In this document: positions 20,585 to 28,114 of the stretch, in pieces
Numbering within the stretch: the first letter of the stretch is position 1
Layout: every line of letters begins with the position of its first letter
The notes under the pieces: generated by a model
Told to the model about the DNA's origin: nothing
What the model saw: the letters and a program-made list of their open reading frames with translations, nothing else
Database searches by the model: none
Assembly (NCBI GenBank): GCA_013388855.1
Contig: JACAEM010000034.1
Coordinates: forward strand, 62,001 to 126,000
Direction: 5' to 3'
Origin: Chloroflexota bacterium
Lineage (GTDB): Bacteria > Chloroflexota > Anaerolineae > Anaerolineales > Villigracilaceae
Length of the DNA: 64,000 nucleotides
Program-made: the position numbers and the translations under genes

Positions 20585-21609
20585 GACCGATACAACCAGC
20601 AGGCGACGAAATGGTCAGACTCCGGCTCGAACTCCACCGGTTCTTTTTCGTCGCATAACCCGGCAATGGCTTTGGCGCAACGCGGATGGAAACGGCATCC
20701 CTTCGGCGGGTTGACAAGACTCGGCGGCTCGCCGGGCGGCACTTCCTTGAAGGTATCGGCATTGCGTGCATCGGGGTCGGAGGTAGCAGCGAGCAACGCC
20801 GTCGTATACGGGTGAAGCGGATTTTCCAGCACGCGGCGCGTTTCAGCCTTCTCGATGAGCGTGCCCGCGTACATCACGAATATGCGTCTGGAAAAATATT
20901 TCACAGTCGAAAGGTCGTGCGTAATATAGATAACCGAAAGCCCATGCGCCTCTTGCAGGGCGCGCATCAGCTTGAGGATCTCCACACGCACCGACGCATC
21001 GAGCATCGAGACCGGTTCATCGGCGACGATCAGCTTGGGCTCGCGCAGCATGGCGCGCGCAATCACGACGCGCTGCTGCTGTCCACCGCTCAACATGTGT
21101 GGGAACTTCGGCAGGAAATCCTCCGCCGGGTGCATCTTCACCTCACCCATTACCTTGTGAATGCGTGCCATTCGCTGTTCCTTATCCTTCACGCCGCTGA
21201 TGATGAGCGGCTCCTCCAGGATCTTTTGCACGGTCATGAACGGCGGCAGGGCGCCATACGGGTCCTGCTGAACATATCCGATCTTGAAGCGATAATTCCG
21301 CAAACCGTCACCCTTCAGTCCCGACAGGGAATCGCCGTCGAAGAGGACATCCCCGCTGGTCGGAATGTTCAACCCGAGGATCGTTTTCATCAGGCTGGAT
21401 TTACCGCATCCCGACTCACCGACAACTGCCACTGTTTCTCCCTCCGCCAGTTCAAAGCTGACGCCGTCCACAGCCTTGACATACCCCGCATGACCAAACC
21501 CGAACCGGCGCAATTCATACCAGACATGCAGGCCCTGAATGGTCAACAGCGCCTCAGGTTCATTGACTTTTACCTGATCCATAAATGCCTCTCGTGTTTC
21601 GGTGATCAT
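20581..21609 (-). CDS. Oligopeptide/dipeptide-type ABC transporter ATP-binding protein (OppF/DppF-like)
   Basis: The 342-residue protein has Walker A (GESGCGKSSL, about residues 65-74), the ABC signature LSGGQQQR, Walker B LIVADEPVSMLD and the switch His (ITHD). The C-terminal oligo_HPY region with RFHPRC and further cysteines is typical of OppD/OppF proteins. It powers import with the OppD-like protein encoded just upstream (stop at 21619, 9 bases away, with AGGAG 6 bases before this ATG). The N-terminal 20 residues are longer than usual; ATG at codon 10 (MDQVKVNEPEA) is an alternative. Confidence 0.92.
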   Translation of the reverse strand: MITETREAFMDQVKVNEPEALLTIQGLHVWYELRRFGFGHAGYVKAVDGVSFELAEGETVAVVGESGCGKSSLMKTILGLNIPTSGDVLFDGDSLSGLKGDGLRNYRFKIGYVQQDPYGALPPFMTVQKILEEPLIISGVKDKEQRMARIHKVMGEVKMHPAEDFLPKFPHMLSGGQQQRVVIARAMLREPKLIVADEPVSMLDASVRVEILKLMRALQEAHGLSVIYITHDLSTVKYFSRRIFVMYAGTLIEKAETRRVLENPLHPYTTALLAATSDPDARNADTFKEVPPGEPPSLVNPPKGCRFHPRCAKAIAGLCDEKEPVEFEPESDHFVACWLYRS

Positions 21610-21618
21610 GTCATACTC

Positions 21619-22581
21619 CTACTCATATAACCAGCATTTCACTTTCCGTCCATTCTTGCCCAGCATGGGTGGCTCTTCGTTGCATTTCTCGAAGCGGAAT
21701 GGACAACGCGCCGCAAAACGGCATCCTTCTGGCAAGTCGATGAGACTGGGCGGTTGCCCGGTAATGAACATCGGGTCAGATTCGCTGCGCAGACGCGGGA
21801 CACTTGCCATCAGCATCTGGGCGTACGGGTGCAGCGGCGCAGGGAAGAAATCCTTTGCATGCCCCACCTCCACGATCTGACCGGCATACATGACGGCGAC
21901 TTCATCCGCCAGTTCGCTGGAGGTGGCAATGTCGTGTGTGATGAGGATGAAGGACGTGCCCAGTTCGTGTTTGATACGCTTGAGCACGTTCATGATGTTG
22001 GCTTGCGTGAGCAGGTCGAGGGCGGAGGTCGGTTCGTCAAGGAGAATCAGGCTTGGACTGGTGACGAGCGCCATCGCCAGCGCCACGCGCTGGCGCATCC
22101 CGCCGCTCAATTCGAAGGGATAGCGGCTGATAAAATCCTCCGGCACGCCCACATGCTGGAACATGCGCCGCACGAGGGTCATCGCCTCCGTTTTCCTGAT
22201 CCCAAGATGAACCATGGCAGGTTCTGCCACCTGGTCGCCTACGCGGATGACCGGGTTGAGCGAGTTCATGGCGGCCTGCGGCACAAGCGACATACCCACC
22301 CAGCGCACATTCCGGCGAAATTCATCTTCATCGTACATCATTACATCTTCGCCGTTCAAATATACACTTCCACCGTATTTATCCACGTTACGCGGCAGAA
22401 GGCGCAACATGGCTTTGGCGAGGGAGGATTTTCCACAGCCCGATTCGCCGAGGATGACCACTGCACGGTTGGTATCCAACTCGAAGTTCACACTGTCCAC
22501 AGCTTGGACGACACCGTGCGATGTCTTGAAGTGCAACACAAGCTTTTCGATCTGAAGCAGTTTTCGTGGCGGCATATTCAT
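21619..22581 (-). CDS. Oligopeptide/dipeptide-type ABC transporter ATP-binding protein (OppD/DppD-like)
   Basis: The 320-residue ATPase carries Walker A (GESGCGKSSLAK), signature LSGGMRQRVALAMAL, Walker B LILLDEPTSALD, ITHD and a C-terminal oligo_HPY segment with CRFAARCPF. It forms the cytoplasmic heterodimer with the OppF-like protein. Its ATG overlaps the stop codon of the upstream permease gene (ATGA at 22581-22578), which indicates translational coupling within the operon. Confidence 0.92.
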   Translation of the reverse strand: MNMPPRKLLQIEKLVLHFKTSHGVVQAVDSVNFELDTNRAVVILGESGCGKSSLAKAMLRLLPRNVDKYGGSVYLNGEDVMMYDEDEFRRNVRWVGMSLVPQAAMNSLNPVIRVGDQVAEPAMVHLGIRKTEAMTLVRRMFQHVGVPEDFISRYPFELSGGMRQRVALAMALVTSPSLILLDEPTSALDLLTQANIMNVLKRIKHELGTSFILITHDIATSSELADEVAVMYAGQIVEVGHAKDFFPAPLHPYAQMLMASVPRLRSESDPMFITGQPPSLIDLPEGCRFAARCPFRFEKCNEEPPMLGKNGRKVKCWLYE

Positions 22582-23915
22582 GCATCCCTCAACTTGGGAT
22601 TAAAGATACGGTCGAGCGCAAAGCCAAGCATGGCAAAACCCAAACCGGTGATCATTAACAAAACGGCCGGCTCCAAGATCCAGTAGTAGTAGCCGCGATA
22701 TAGAGCGCCGTTGGAATTGGCATCTTCGATGATCTTGCCCCATGTCGGCAGGACGGGATCGCCCAGTCCTAGCACGGCGAGGGATGCTTCGAGGAACACA
22801 AATGTTGGAACCGCGGAGACCAGCCCTGGGATCAGCAATGGGATCATGCGCGGGATGAGATAAACAAAAACAATACGGTTGCTCGAGGCGCCATACGCCC
22901 GCGCTGCTTCGATGTACATCGACTCTTTCACCTGCATGAACACAGCCCGATAGGCTTTGATCGAACCGGTGAAGATACTCAACAAGATCGTCGCACCAAG
23001 GATGACCCAGATACTGCGTGAGAAAAACGTGCCGATCATGATCAGGATGGATAGGAACGGCAGGACCAGGTTAACCTCCGTGATGCGCTGAATCAGCTCA
23101 TCCACCCAGCCGCCGTACCACGTTCCGACTGCGGCGATCACCATGGTGAGGACAGATGTGCCCAGGGAGGCGATCAATCCAAATGCCAGCGCCACCGGCG
23201 CGCCCCACAGCAATGGAACAATCAGATCACGCCGCGACTGGTCGGTTCCGGCAATGCCATATACCTGTCCGTGAAAGACGAATTCGACATCAATATCGGA
23301 ACCAGGTTCGAACATCGCACCGGTGATCAGGAGTTGATATTGTCCCTTTAGCAATTCACCCGTTTCCGGGTCCGAGAAGAGAGCCGGGATCACATCTTCT
23401 GACTTGAGGCGGGTTTTCAATTTTTCATCCTGAGACAGGCGATAGGTCTGTTTTGGGGCGATCGCCAGGTTCGCGATTCTAATCTTGCGCCCATCGGGTG
23501 TCAGCCATTCCATGGAGATGAACGGCTGCTTCTCTGAAAATTTCGCAGTGAAATACAGGATCATCTCCTGAGGGTAGACATCGTAGAAGAAATCGAACGT
23601 GTAGGATGCAGACATCGTGGAGGTGCCCTCTTCGCCGGGAGTAACCTCTTTGAGGATGCTGCCATCCGTTGTCCGAACGGAAAATGATTCGGAATATTTT
23701 TTGCTGGTGAACAGGTTGATCCATGCAGGCGGGGCGAACTTCGGGTTCTGATACCAGACCTCCTCGCCGCCGCGCCATAAACGGATCGCTTCATCATATG
23801 GAATGGTCACCATGGCATAGACCGCCACAACGACCAGGGTCAACGCCACTACTATTCCCATTACTGCGGACGGATATACAAAGAGTCGTTTCAACGAATT
23901 CTTCATGGCGTTCAT
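22578..23915 (-). CDS. OppC/DppC-type ABC permease with a large inserted extracellular domain
   Basis: The 445-residue permease has one N-terminal TM helix (about 17-38), then about 170 residues without membrane character, then the OppC permease core with five helices and an EAA-like loop (EAARAYGASSNRIVFVYLIPRM, about 330-350). Ordinary OppC proteins are about 300 residues, so the insert (about 45-215, with WLTPDGRKIRIANLAI and LLITGAMFEPGSD) is unusual. It should face outward and looks beta-rich; it may dock the odd binding protein of this operon (inference). ATG 23915 lies one base after the stop of the upstream permease gene. Confidence 0.88.
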   Translation of the reverse strand: MNAMKNSLKRLFVYPSAVMGIVVALTLVVVAVYAMVTIPYDEAIRLWRGGEEVWYQNPKFAPPAWINLFTSKKYSESFSVRTTDGSILKEVTPGEEGTSTMSASYTFDFFYDVYPQEMILYFTAKFSEKQPFISMEWLTPDGRKIRIANLAIAPKQTYRLSQDEKLKTRLKSEDVIPALFSDPETGELLKGQYQLLITGAMFEPGSDIDVEFVFHGQVYGIAGTDQSRRDLIVPLLWGAPVALAFGLIASLGTSVLTMVIAAVGTWYGGWVDELIQRITEVNLVLPFLSILIMIGTFFSRSIWVILGATILLSIFTGSIKAYRAVFMQVKESMYIEAARAYGASSNRIVFVYLIPRMIPLLIPGLVSAVPTFVFLEASLAVLGLGDPVLPTWGKIIEDANSNGALYRGYYYWILEPAVLLMITGLGFAMLGFALDRIFNPKLRDA

Positions 23916-23916
23916 G

Positions 23917-25041
23917 TCAGTTACCACCTACTTTGACCCGTGGATCAACCAGGGCATAGATGAAATCGAGCAGGAAAACCGTCATTGCCAGAAGATAGGC
24001 ATTGATGATCGTGGAACCGACAATGACCGGAATGTCATACAAACCGATGGCATGATACAACGTCCGTCCAAGACCGGGCCAGAGAAAGACCGTTTCGGTG
24101 ATGGTTGCGCCGGTCCATAAACCGATGAGCAGGAAGGCAAAGTTCGTAATGATGGTGGGCAGGGTGGGGCGCAGGATGTAGTTGCGTTCCACATCTCCTG
24201 GGGGCAATCCTTTGGCTTTCGCCATTTCCACATAATCCTCACTGGAATAGATGAGGAAGAAGGTGCGATAGTTATAAATACTGAGAAAGAATGAACTCAA
24301 TACCAAGGAGAATGCAGGAAGGAGCATGTGTTTGAGAACATTCAAAGCGTAATCGACTGGATTGGAAGGCGGAGGTGAATCGACCATGCCTCCGAATGGA
24401 AGTATCTTGAAGATGCCTGCAAAGATCAGGATCATGAAAATGCCATAGAACCAGGGCGGCACGGCGGAGGTCGGTGACAGCGCCACGACCGCCTTATCCC
24501 AAAAATTTCCATAGTGGCGCGACAGGTTAAGCGCCAGAAAGACGCTTGAGAAGAACAGGAATAGTTGCGAGACTCCCATCAATAAAAGGGTGGCAGGCAG
24601 GCGTTCCAGGAGAATGAGGCGCACCTGCTTGGAACCGGCGTCGCTTGTCATGTTGATGGCGCGCCCAAGCCGCAGGGTTAGCGCGTTCGAGAGATAGCGA
24701 AAGCTTCGGATCGCGAGCGGTGTGTCGAGTCCCAGACGTTTTTCCTCCGCGGCAATCCTTTCCTGGATCAGCGTTCTCCGAACCTCCGGGGCCATTTGTT
24801 GCATGGCAGGATTTGCCGCAATGGACTGTGTAATCCGATCCGCAATTTCATTTCGCATGATGGTATCCACATGCCCGCCCATATTCGCGATCATAATCGT
24901 CAGATATACACCAACAACAACAGTCACGCCCAAGACCAGCAGGCGTCTGGTCACATAACGGGAAACGCGCAGCAGGGTGCTGTTGCTTCGGGGCTTTTTT
25001 ACTTCCACATTTCCAGATGGTGTATGAGTGATAACGGCCAT
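23917..25041 (-). CDS. OppB/DppB-type ABC permease
   Basis: The 374-residue protein has a TM helix near 30-50, a roughly 90-residue polar segment, and then the permease core with the EAA loop VEMAKAKGLPPGDVERNYILRP (about 275-297) and GLWTGATITETVFLWPGLG typical of OppB. With the OppC-like protein it forms the membrane pore of the importer. A perfect 14-bp inverted repeat lies 20 bases before the ATG, between it and the binding-protein gene. Confidence 0.9.
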   Translation of the reverse strand: MAVITHTPSGNVEVKKPRSNSTLLRVSRYVTRRLLVLGVTVVVGVYLTIMIANMGGHVDTIMRNEIADRITQSIAANPAMQQMAPEVRRTLIQERIAAEEKRLGLDTPLAIRSFRYLSNALTLRLGRAINMTSDAGSKQVRLILLERLPATLLLMGVSQLFLFFSSVFLALNLSRHYGNFWDKAVVALSPTSAVPPWFYGIFMILIFAGIFKILPFGGMVDSPPPSNPVDYALNVLKHMLLPAFSLVLSSFFLSIYNYRTFFLIYSSEDYVEMAKAKGLPPGDVERNYILRPTLPTIITNFAFLLIGLWTGATITETVFLWPGLGRTLYHAIGLYDIPVIVGSTIINAYLLAMTVFLLDFIYALVDPRVKVGGN

Positions 25042-25060
25042 GGCTCCTCACAATCGGGTG

Positions 25061-25094
25061 ATGGCAGGGATGAGGAAACTCTCATCCCTGCCAT
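25061..25094 (-). terminator. Intercistronic hairpin between binding protein and permease genes
   Basis: A perfect 14-bp inverted repeat (ATGGCAGGGATGAG, 25061-25074, and its complement 25081-25094) with a six-base loop lies after the binding-protein stop. There is no T tract on the minus strand. It probably works as a partial terminator or an mRNA 3'-end stabiliser that raises binding-protein expression over the permeases (inference from common operon practice). Confidence 0.6.
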
Positions 25095-25112
25095 GGTCAA
25101 ACGAAAGCTGTC

Positions 25113-27704
25113 TTACGGGGTGACGACGAAGTCAAGCGATGTGAAAGCAGGGACAGCCACCGGGATGGGTACAACAGCGACTTCCAATCGCGCTGAGCCT
25201 GTCGGCAATTTGGATGTCGTATCGGCGCTGAGGGTCACTTGGTACTGACCTTCACTGGCAAAGCTAGCGTCGCCAACCTCAACAACTGCACCGGTTGCAT
25301 CGTATAGAATGTATTTCACCCGCTGGATATCGGACTGTGCATACGGCTCGTCCTTGAAACTCACCGACGCATCGAAGACCGCTTCCTCCCCAGCCTTCAG
25401 TTGTCCCGGTCCATCCAGCAGGACGGTGGCAAGTTTGGGCTCGCTGAAACGAGACCAGCGGTCGGCCAGATCGACAAACTCGGTGTTGTTCTTCAGAACA
25501 AGCGATTTCTCTGTCGTAAAGACTTTATCCAGGTAGTAGGGTCCGGTTCCAACCCAGAAATGACCGTGTTCGGCATACCATTTCTTGAAATTACTGTAAC
25601 GCAGATCGGCTTCTTCCTTCGTAATGTACTGCCCAAGCGTAGGCTCATATGGAATGTAGGACTCTGAGGCAGCCTGGTCAAGATACTTCGCAAGGATCTC
25701 AAGGCTTGGTCCACCAACCCAGCTGGTCTGCTCCACCTGGAGCGTATCCGCCTTATTGGAGGTGTATGCAATTTCCTTGTTCGCTTCCGCCAGGTTCGAG
25801 ATGGCAAAGATCTGCCAGCTGTTCTCACCGGAAAGACCGAACGGAGAGAGGGGCCACAACGGCAGGATGTTCAATTCCGCGTCCGCGTTGTAGGCGTCGT
25901 TGTAGGCTTCGATGGTCAGCGGGTCGGTGGAGACGATGCGATACCCCTTGAAGGACGCGAGCGTCGCTTCGAGACTTGGCACCAGCGATTCGTCGTAGAT
26001 GGCGCTTTCGGGTTTTGCCGAGTCGAAGCCCATAATCATGTTCATCACAAAGTCGCCCACCGAGATGGGACTTCCATCATGCCACTTGACAGTATCGAAC
26101 AGGTCAGCCGGATAGACGACCACACTCTTGATATTGGCAGTGGTGCCTTCGGGGAATTTTTCCGCGGCAGTGATGAATCTCTGCTCTGCGGCATCCCAAT
26201 CCACCCAGGCATCCTCAGGCACGGGAATCTCCTCCGCGGCTTCGATGGAGTACCAGTCGAGATTCTGTCTGATCGGCAGACCCTGCTTATAGATCAGGGA
26301 TGCGCTTTCAATGCGCTGGGGCCATGTCAGACCGGTGTAGGGGTCTCCCATCAAACCGGCGGTTCCAACAATGTTGCCCGTACCCATTTCGGTCGCTCGC
26401 ATGATGTTCGAATCCCAGACCCAGTTGCTCCCCGAAACGGTGTTCCAGGGTTCGGTGAAGAGATCGGTGGTGCCAACCTTCATTGCGCCACCTTCCTTGT
26501 CGACAAAGCGCAGGTTGTACGGACCGACATACGCCCCTTCCACACCGGAGGCGAGGTCATAGGTCAGTTGGACATTCTGATTGTAGGGGGAATACTGCAC
26601 CTGCTCGATCGTCCACACCTGCAGGGAATCCTGGAGGGAAAGCTCAAGCGCTTTTTCCATCATCGCCTTGCGTTCCTCAGGGGTCGAGAAGTTTCCCTGG
26701 GCAAGGTCATCGCCCAATTTCTGGAGTTCGGGATCGGAAATGTTCGAAATGAACGGGTCAACTCCCTGGACGCTCGTGTTCAAATACATCTGCTGGATCA
26801 GCGAACGCTCGTCACGCGTCAAACCCGATGGCAGGTACCCCGCAGTGTAGATATGCCACTGCCCAAGCTTCGCCTGGCTGCCGCGCCAAATGGGAGCAGC
26901 TTCGGATGATTTCTTGTACTGGCGGTCGACCGTAAAGCCGATACTTTCCAATTGATTCGCCACATAATCGCCCATCGGCTTGCGCGTGCCATCGCCATCC
27001 GGACGAATCAGGAAGATCAACGTGACCGGCGCGCCGTTGTACTGCCACTTGCCGTCCGCGCCAAGTTCCGCGCCCATGGCAACCATTTCCGCATCGATGA
27101 CTTCCTTGGCTTTATCAAAGTCATACGCATATTTGCTTTCCAAGGCGCGGACTGTGTCGATCAGATCGGTGTATTCCACCAGTTGTGTGGTAATCGCAAA
27201 GAACTTCGGCAACGAACCACCGGCATAGATCTCCTGGTTGATATAGTTACGGTCAATCAGCCAGTTCATCGCTTCGCGGATCTTGCGGTTGGAAAACGGA
27301 TTTAATCGGGCAGTGTCTTCAAATACCGCCGGATTGAACATAATCGAATAACTCCCGCCATAGGATTGGGAATATTTCAATCCGGCTTCCTTAATGGCGG
27401 GATATACATCCGATGCAAGGCCATACGAATACAGGTCGATTGCGCCAGCCTGAAGCTGCGAAATCGCCGACTCACCCGCGATGGCAGAAACATCGATCTC
27501 GTCCAGCCAGCCGCCATGACGTTCCGTTTTGGGCGCGGCGGGTTCCTCGGTCATGGCAGGTTCTTCGGTGGGCGCCTCGGTTGCAACGGGTTCTTCGGTC
27601 ATAACGGGCGATTCCGTGGAGGGAGCCGCCGGTGCGCACGCCGCGAGGATCATGCTGAACACCATCAGCAAACTGAGGGCGTAATACAGGTTTTTCACTT
27701 TCAT
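25113..27704 (-). CDS. ABC transporter substrate-binding lipoprotein, family 5, apparently circularly permuted
   Basis: The 863-residue protein starts with a lipoprotein signal (LAACAP, Cys23) and a Thr/Glu/Pro linker. Its SBP_bac_5 landmarks are in the wrong order. Residues about 65-405 carry what is normally the second half: QLQAGAIDLYSYG, then FNP, then PFSNRKIREAMNWLIDR (about 136-152). Residues about 408-765 carry what is normally the first half: MKVGTTDLF (like a mature N-terminus), VKWHDGSPISVGDF (about 535-548) and VGTGPYYLDKV near 720. A beta-sandwich-like tail (about 770-863) ends the protein. Length is far above the usual 500-600. ATG 27704 has AAGGAG upstream; further in-frame codons upstream are leader sequence. 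The substrate could be peptide, glycan or another solute. Confidence 0.85.
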   Translation of the reverse strand: MKVKNLYYALSLLMVFSMILAACAPAAPSTESPVMTEEPVATEAPTEEPAMTEEPAAPKTERHGGWLDEIDVSAIAGESAISQLQAGAIDLYSYGLASDVYPAIKEAGLKYSQSYGGSYSIMFNPAVFEDTARLNPFSNRKIREAMNWLIDRNYINQEIYAGGSLPKFFAITTQLVEYTDLIDTVRALESKYAYDFDKAKEVIDAEMVAMGAELGADGKWQYNGAPVTLIFLIRPDGDGTRKPMGDYVANQLESIGFTVDRQYKKSSEAAPIWRGSQAKLGQWHIYTAGYLPSGLTRDERSLIQQMYLNTSVQGVDPFISNISDPELQKLGDDLAQGNFSTPEERKAMMEKALELSLQDSLQVWTIEQVQYSPYNQNVQLTYDLASGVEGAYVGPYNLRFVDKEGGAMKVGTTDLFTEPWNTVSGSNWVWDSNIMRATEMGTGNIVGTAGLMGDPYTGLTWPQRIESASLIYKQGLPIRQNLDWYSIEAAEEIPVPEDAWVDWDAAEQRFITAAEKFPEGTTANIKSVVVYPADLFDTVKWHDGSPISVGDFVMNMIMGFDSAKPESAIYDESLVPSLEATLASFKGYRIVSTDPLTIEAYNDAYNADAELNILPLWPLSPFGLSGENSWQIFAISNLAEANKEIAYTSNKADTLQVEQTSWVGGPSLEILAKYLDQAASESYIPYEPTLGQYITKEEADLRYSNFKKWYAEHGHFWVGTGPYYLDKVFTTEKSLVLKNNTEFVDLADRWSRFSEPKLATVLLDGPGQLKAGEEAVFDASVSFKDEPYAQSDIQRVKYILYDATGAVVEVGDASFASEGQYQVTLSADTTSKLPTGSARLEVAVVPIPVAVPAFTSLDFVVTP

Positions 27705-27794
27705 ACTCTTCTTCTCCTTGTCAATGAATTTGATTTTGAAGGCATCAATGAACACGTATCAATACCGTGCACCTCCTTCGCTGAGAACGGCGGG

Positions 27795-27831
27795 AGGCGG
27801 AGATCAGGCTGCGTAGACCTGAGCACCGCCT
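27795..27831 (-). promoter_or_regulatory. Hairpin in the leader region of the binding-protein gene
   Basis: AGGCGGAGATCAGG (27795-27808) and CCTGAGCACCGCCT (27818-27831) pair in 12 of 14 positions around a nine-base loop. It lies about 90 bases before the binding-protein start codon on the minus strand. No T tract follows. Confidence 0.4.
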
Positions 27832-27867
27832 CACCTTCCTTTGAGTTGCTTTCTGTGAGGAGAAATT

Positions 27868-27975
27868 GTGAAAGCAAGCAGATTAGTCATCATCACGCTA
27901 ATCCTGCCTTCATCATACGTTCCCCTGTCAAATCGAGCATCCGCCTGCAAAGGCATTTCCCACCCCACAAAGTGA
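27868..27975 (+). CDS. Possible small protein (35 residues)
   Basis: GAGGAGA lies 5 bases before a GTG that opens 35 codons. The N-terminus (MKASRLVIITLILPSSYV) looks like a short hydrophobic segment. There is no homology evidence and it could be chance; it is recorded because of the good ribosome-binding site. Confidence 0.2.
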   Translation: MKASRLVIITLILPSSYVPLSNRASACKGISHPTK

Positions 27976-28040
27976 CGGATTACCCTCCCCCTCAAGGCAC
28001 AAGGCAAATCCCCACATCCTTCGCAAACAGGCGCACAAAA

Positions 28041-28058
28041 ACCCCTCCAAGGAGGGGT
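28041..28058 (-). terminator. Perfect hairpin followed by T tract on the minus strand
   Basis: ACCCCTCC and GGAGGGGT form an 8-bp stem with a two-base loop. On the minus strand it is followed by TTTTTG. No minus-strand gene is known to its right, so it might end an antisense or leader transcript that starts inside or before the kinase gene. Confidence 0.4.
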
Positions 28059-28102
28059 ATCGAATCACTTTGTCCGATGAATAAAATGAACACGTTATGT
28101 AC

Positions 28103-28108
28103 TATACT
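28103..28108 (+). promoter_or_regulatory. -10 box of the propeller kinase gene (leaderless)
   Basis: TATACT ends 6 bases before the ATG at 28115. No good -35 box is visible. Confidence 0.5.
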
Positions 28109-28114
28109 TAAGAC

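Larger units (their letters stand above)
27705..28114. other. 410-bp divergent intergenic region
   Basis: This is the only long non-coding stretch. It separates the ABC operon (minus) from the propeller kinase gene (plus). It holds the imperfect hairpin at 27795-27831, a perfect hairpin at 28041-28058, a possible short frame at 27868-27975 and the -10 box TATACT at 28103. A candidate minus-strand promoter is TTGATA about 50-60 bases before the binding-protein ATG with CAAAAT 18 bases on. No RNA gene was recognised. Confidence 0.6.

Noticed and set aside
26395-26420. tRNA-like GTTCGAATCCC match
   Set aside because: It is inside the binding-protein coding sequence and no acceptor or anticodon stem can be formed around it.
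27705-27766. Leader peptide (14 codons, Arg-rich) ending on the binding-protein ATG
   Set aside because: The Arg codons are simply the Shine-Dalgarno-like AGGAGAAGAAGA; there is no independent sign of translation.
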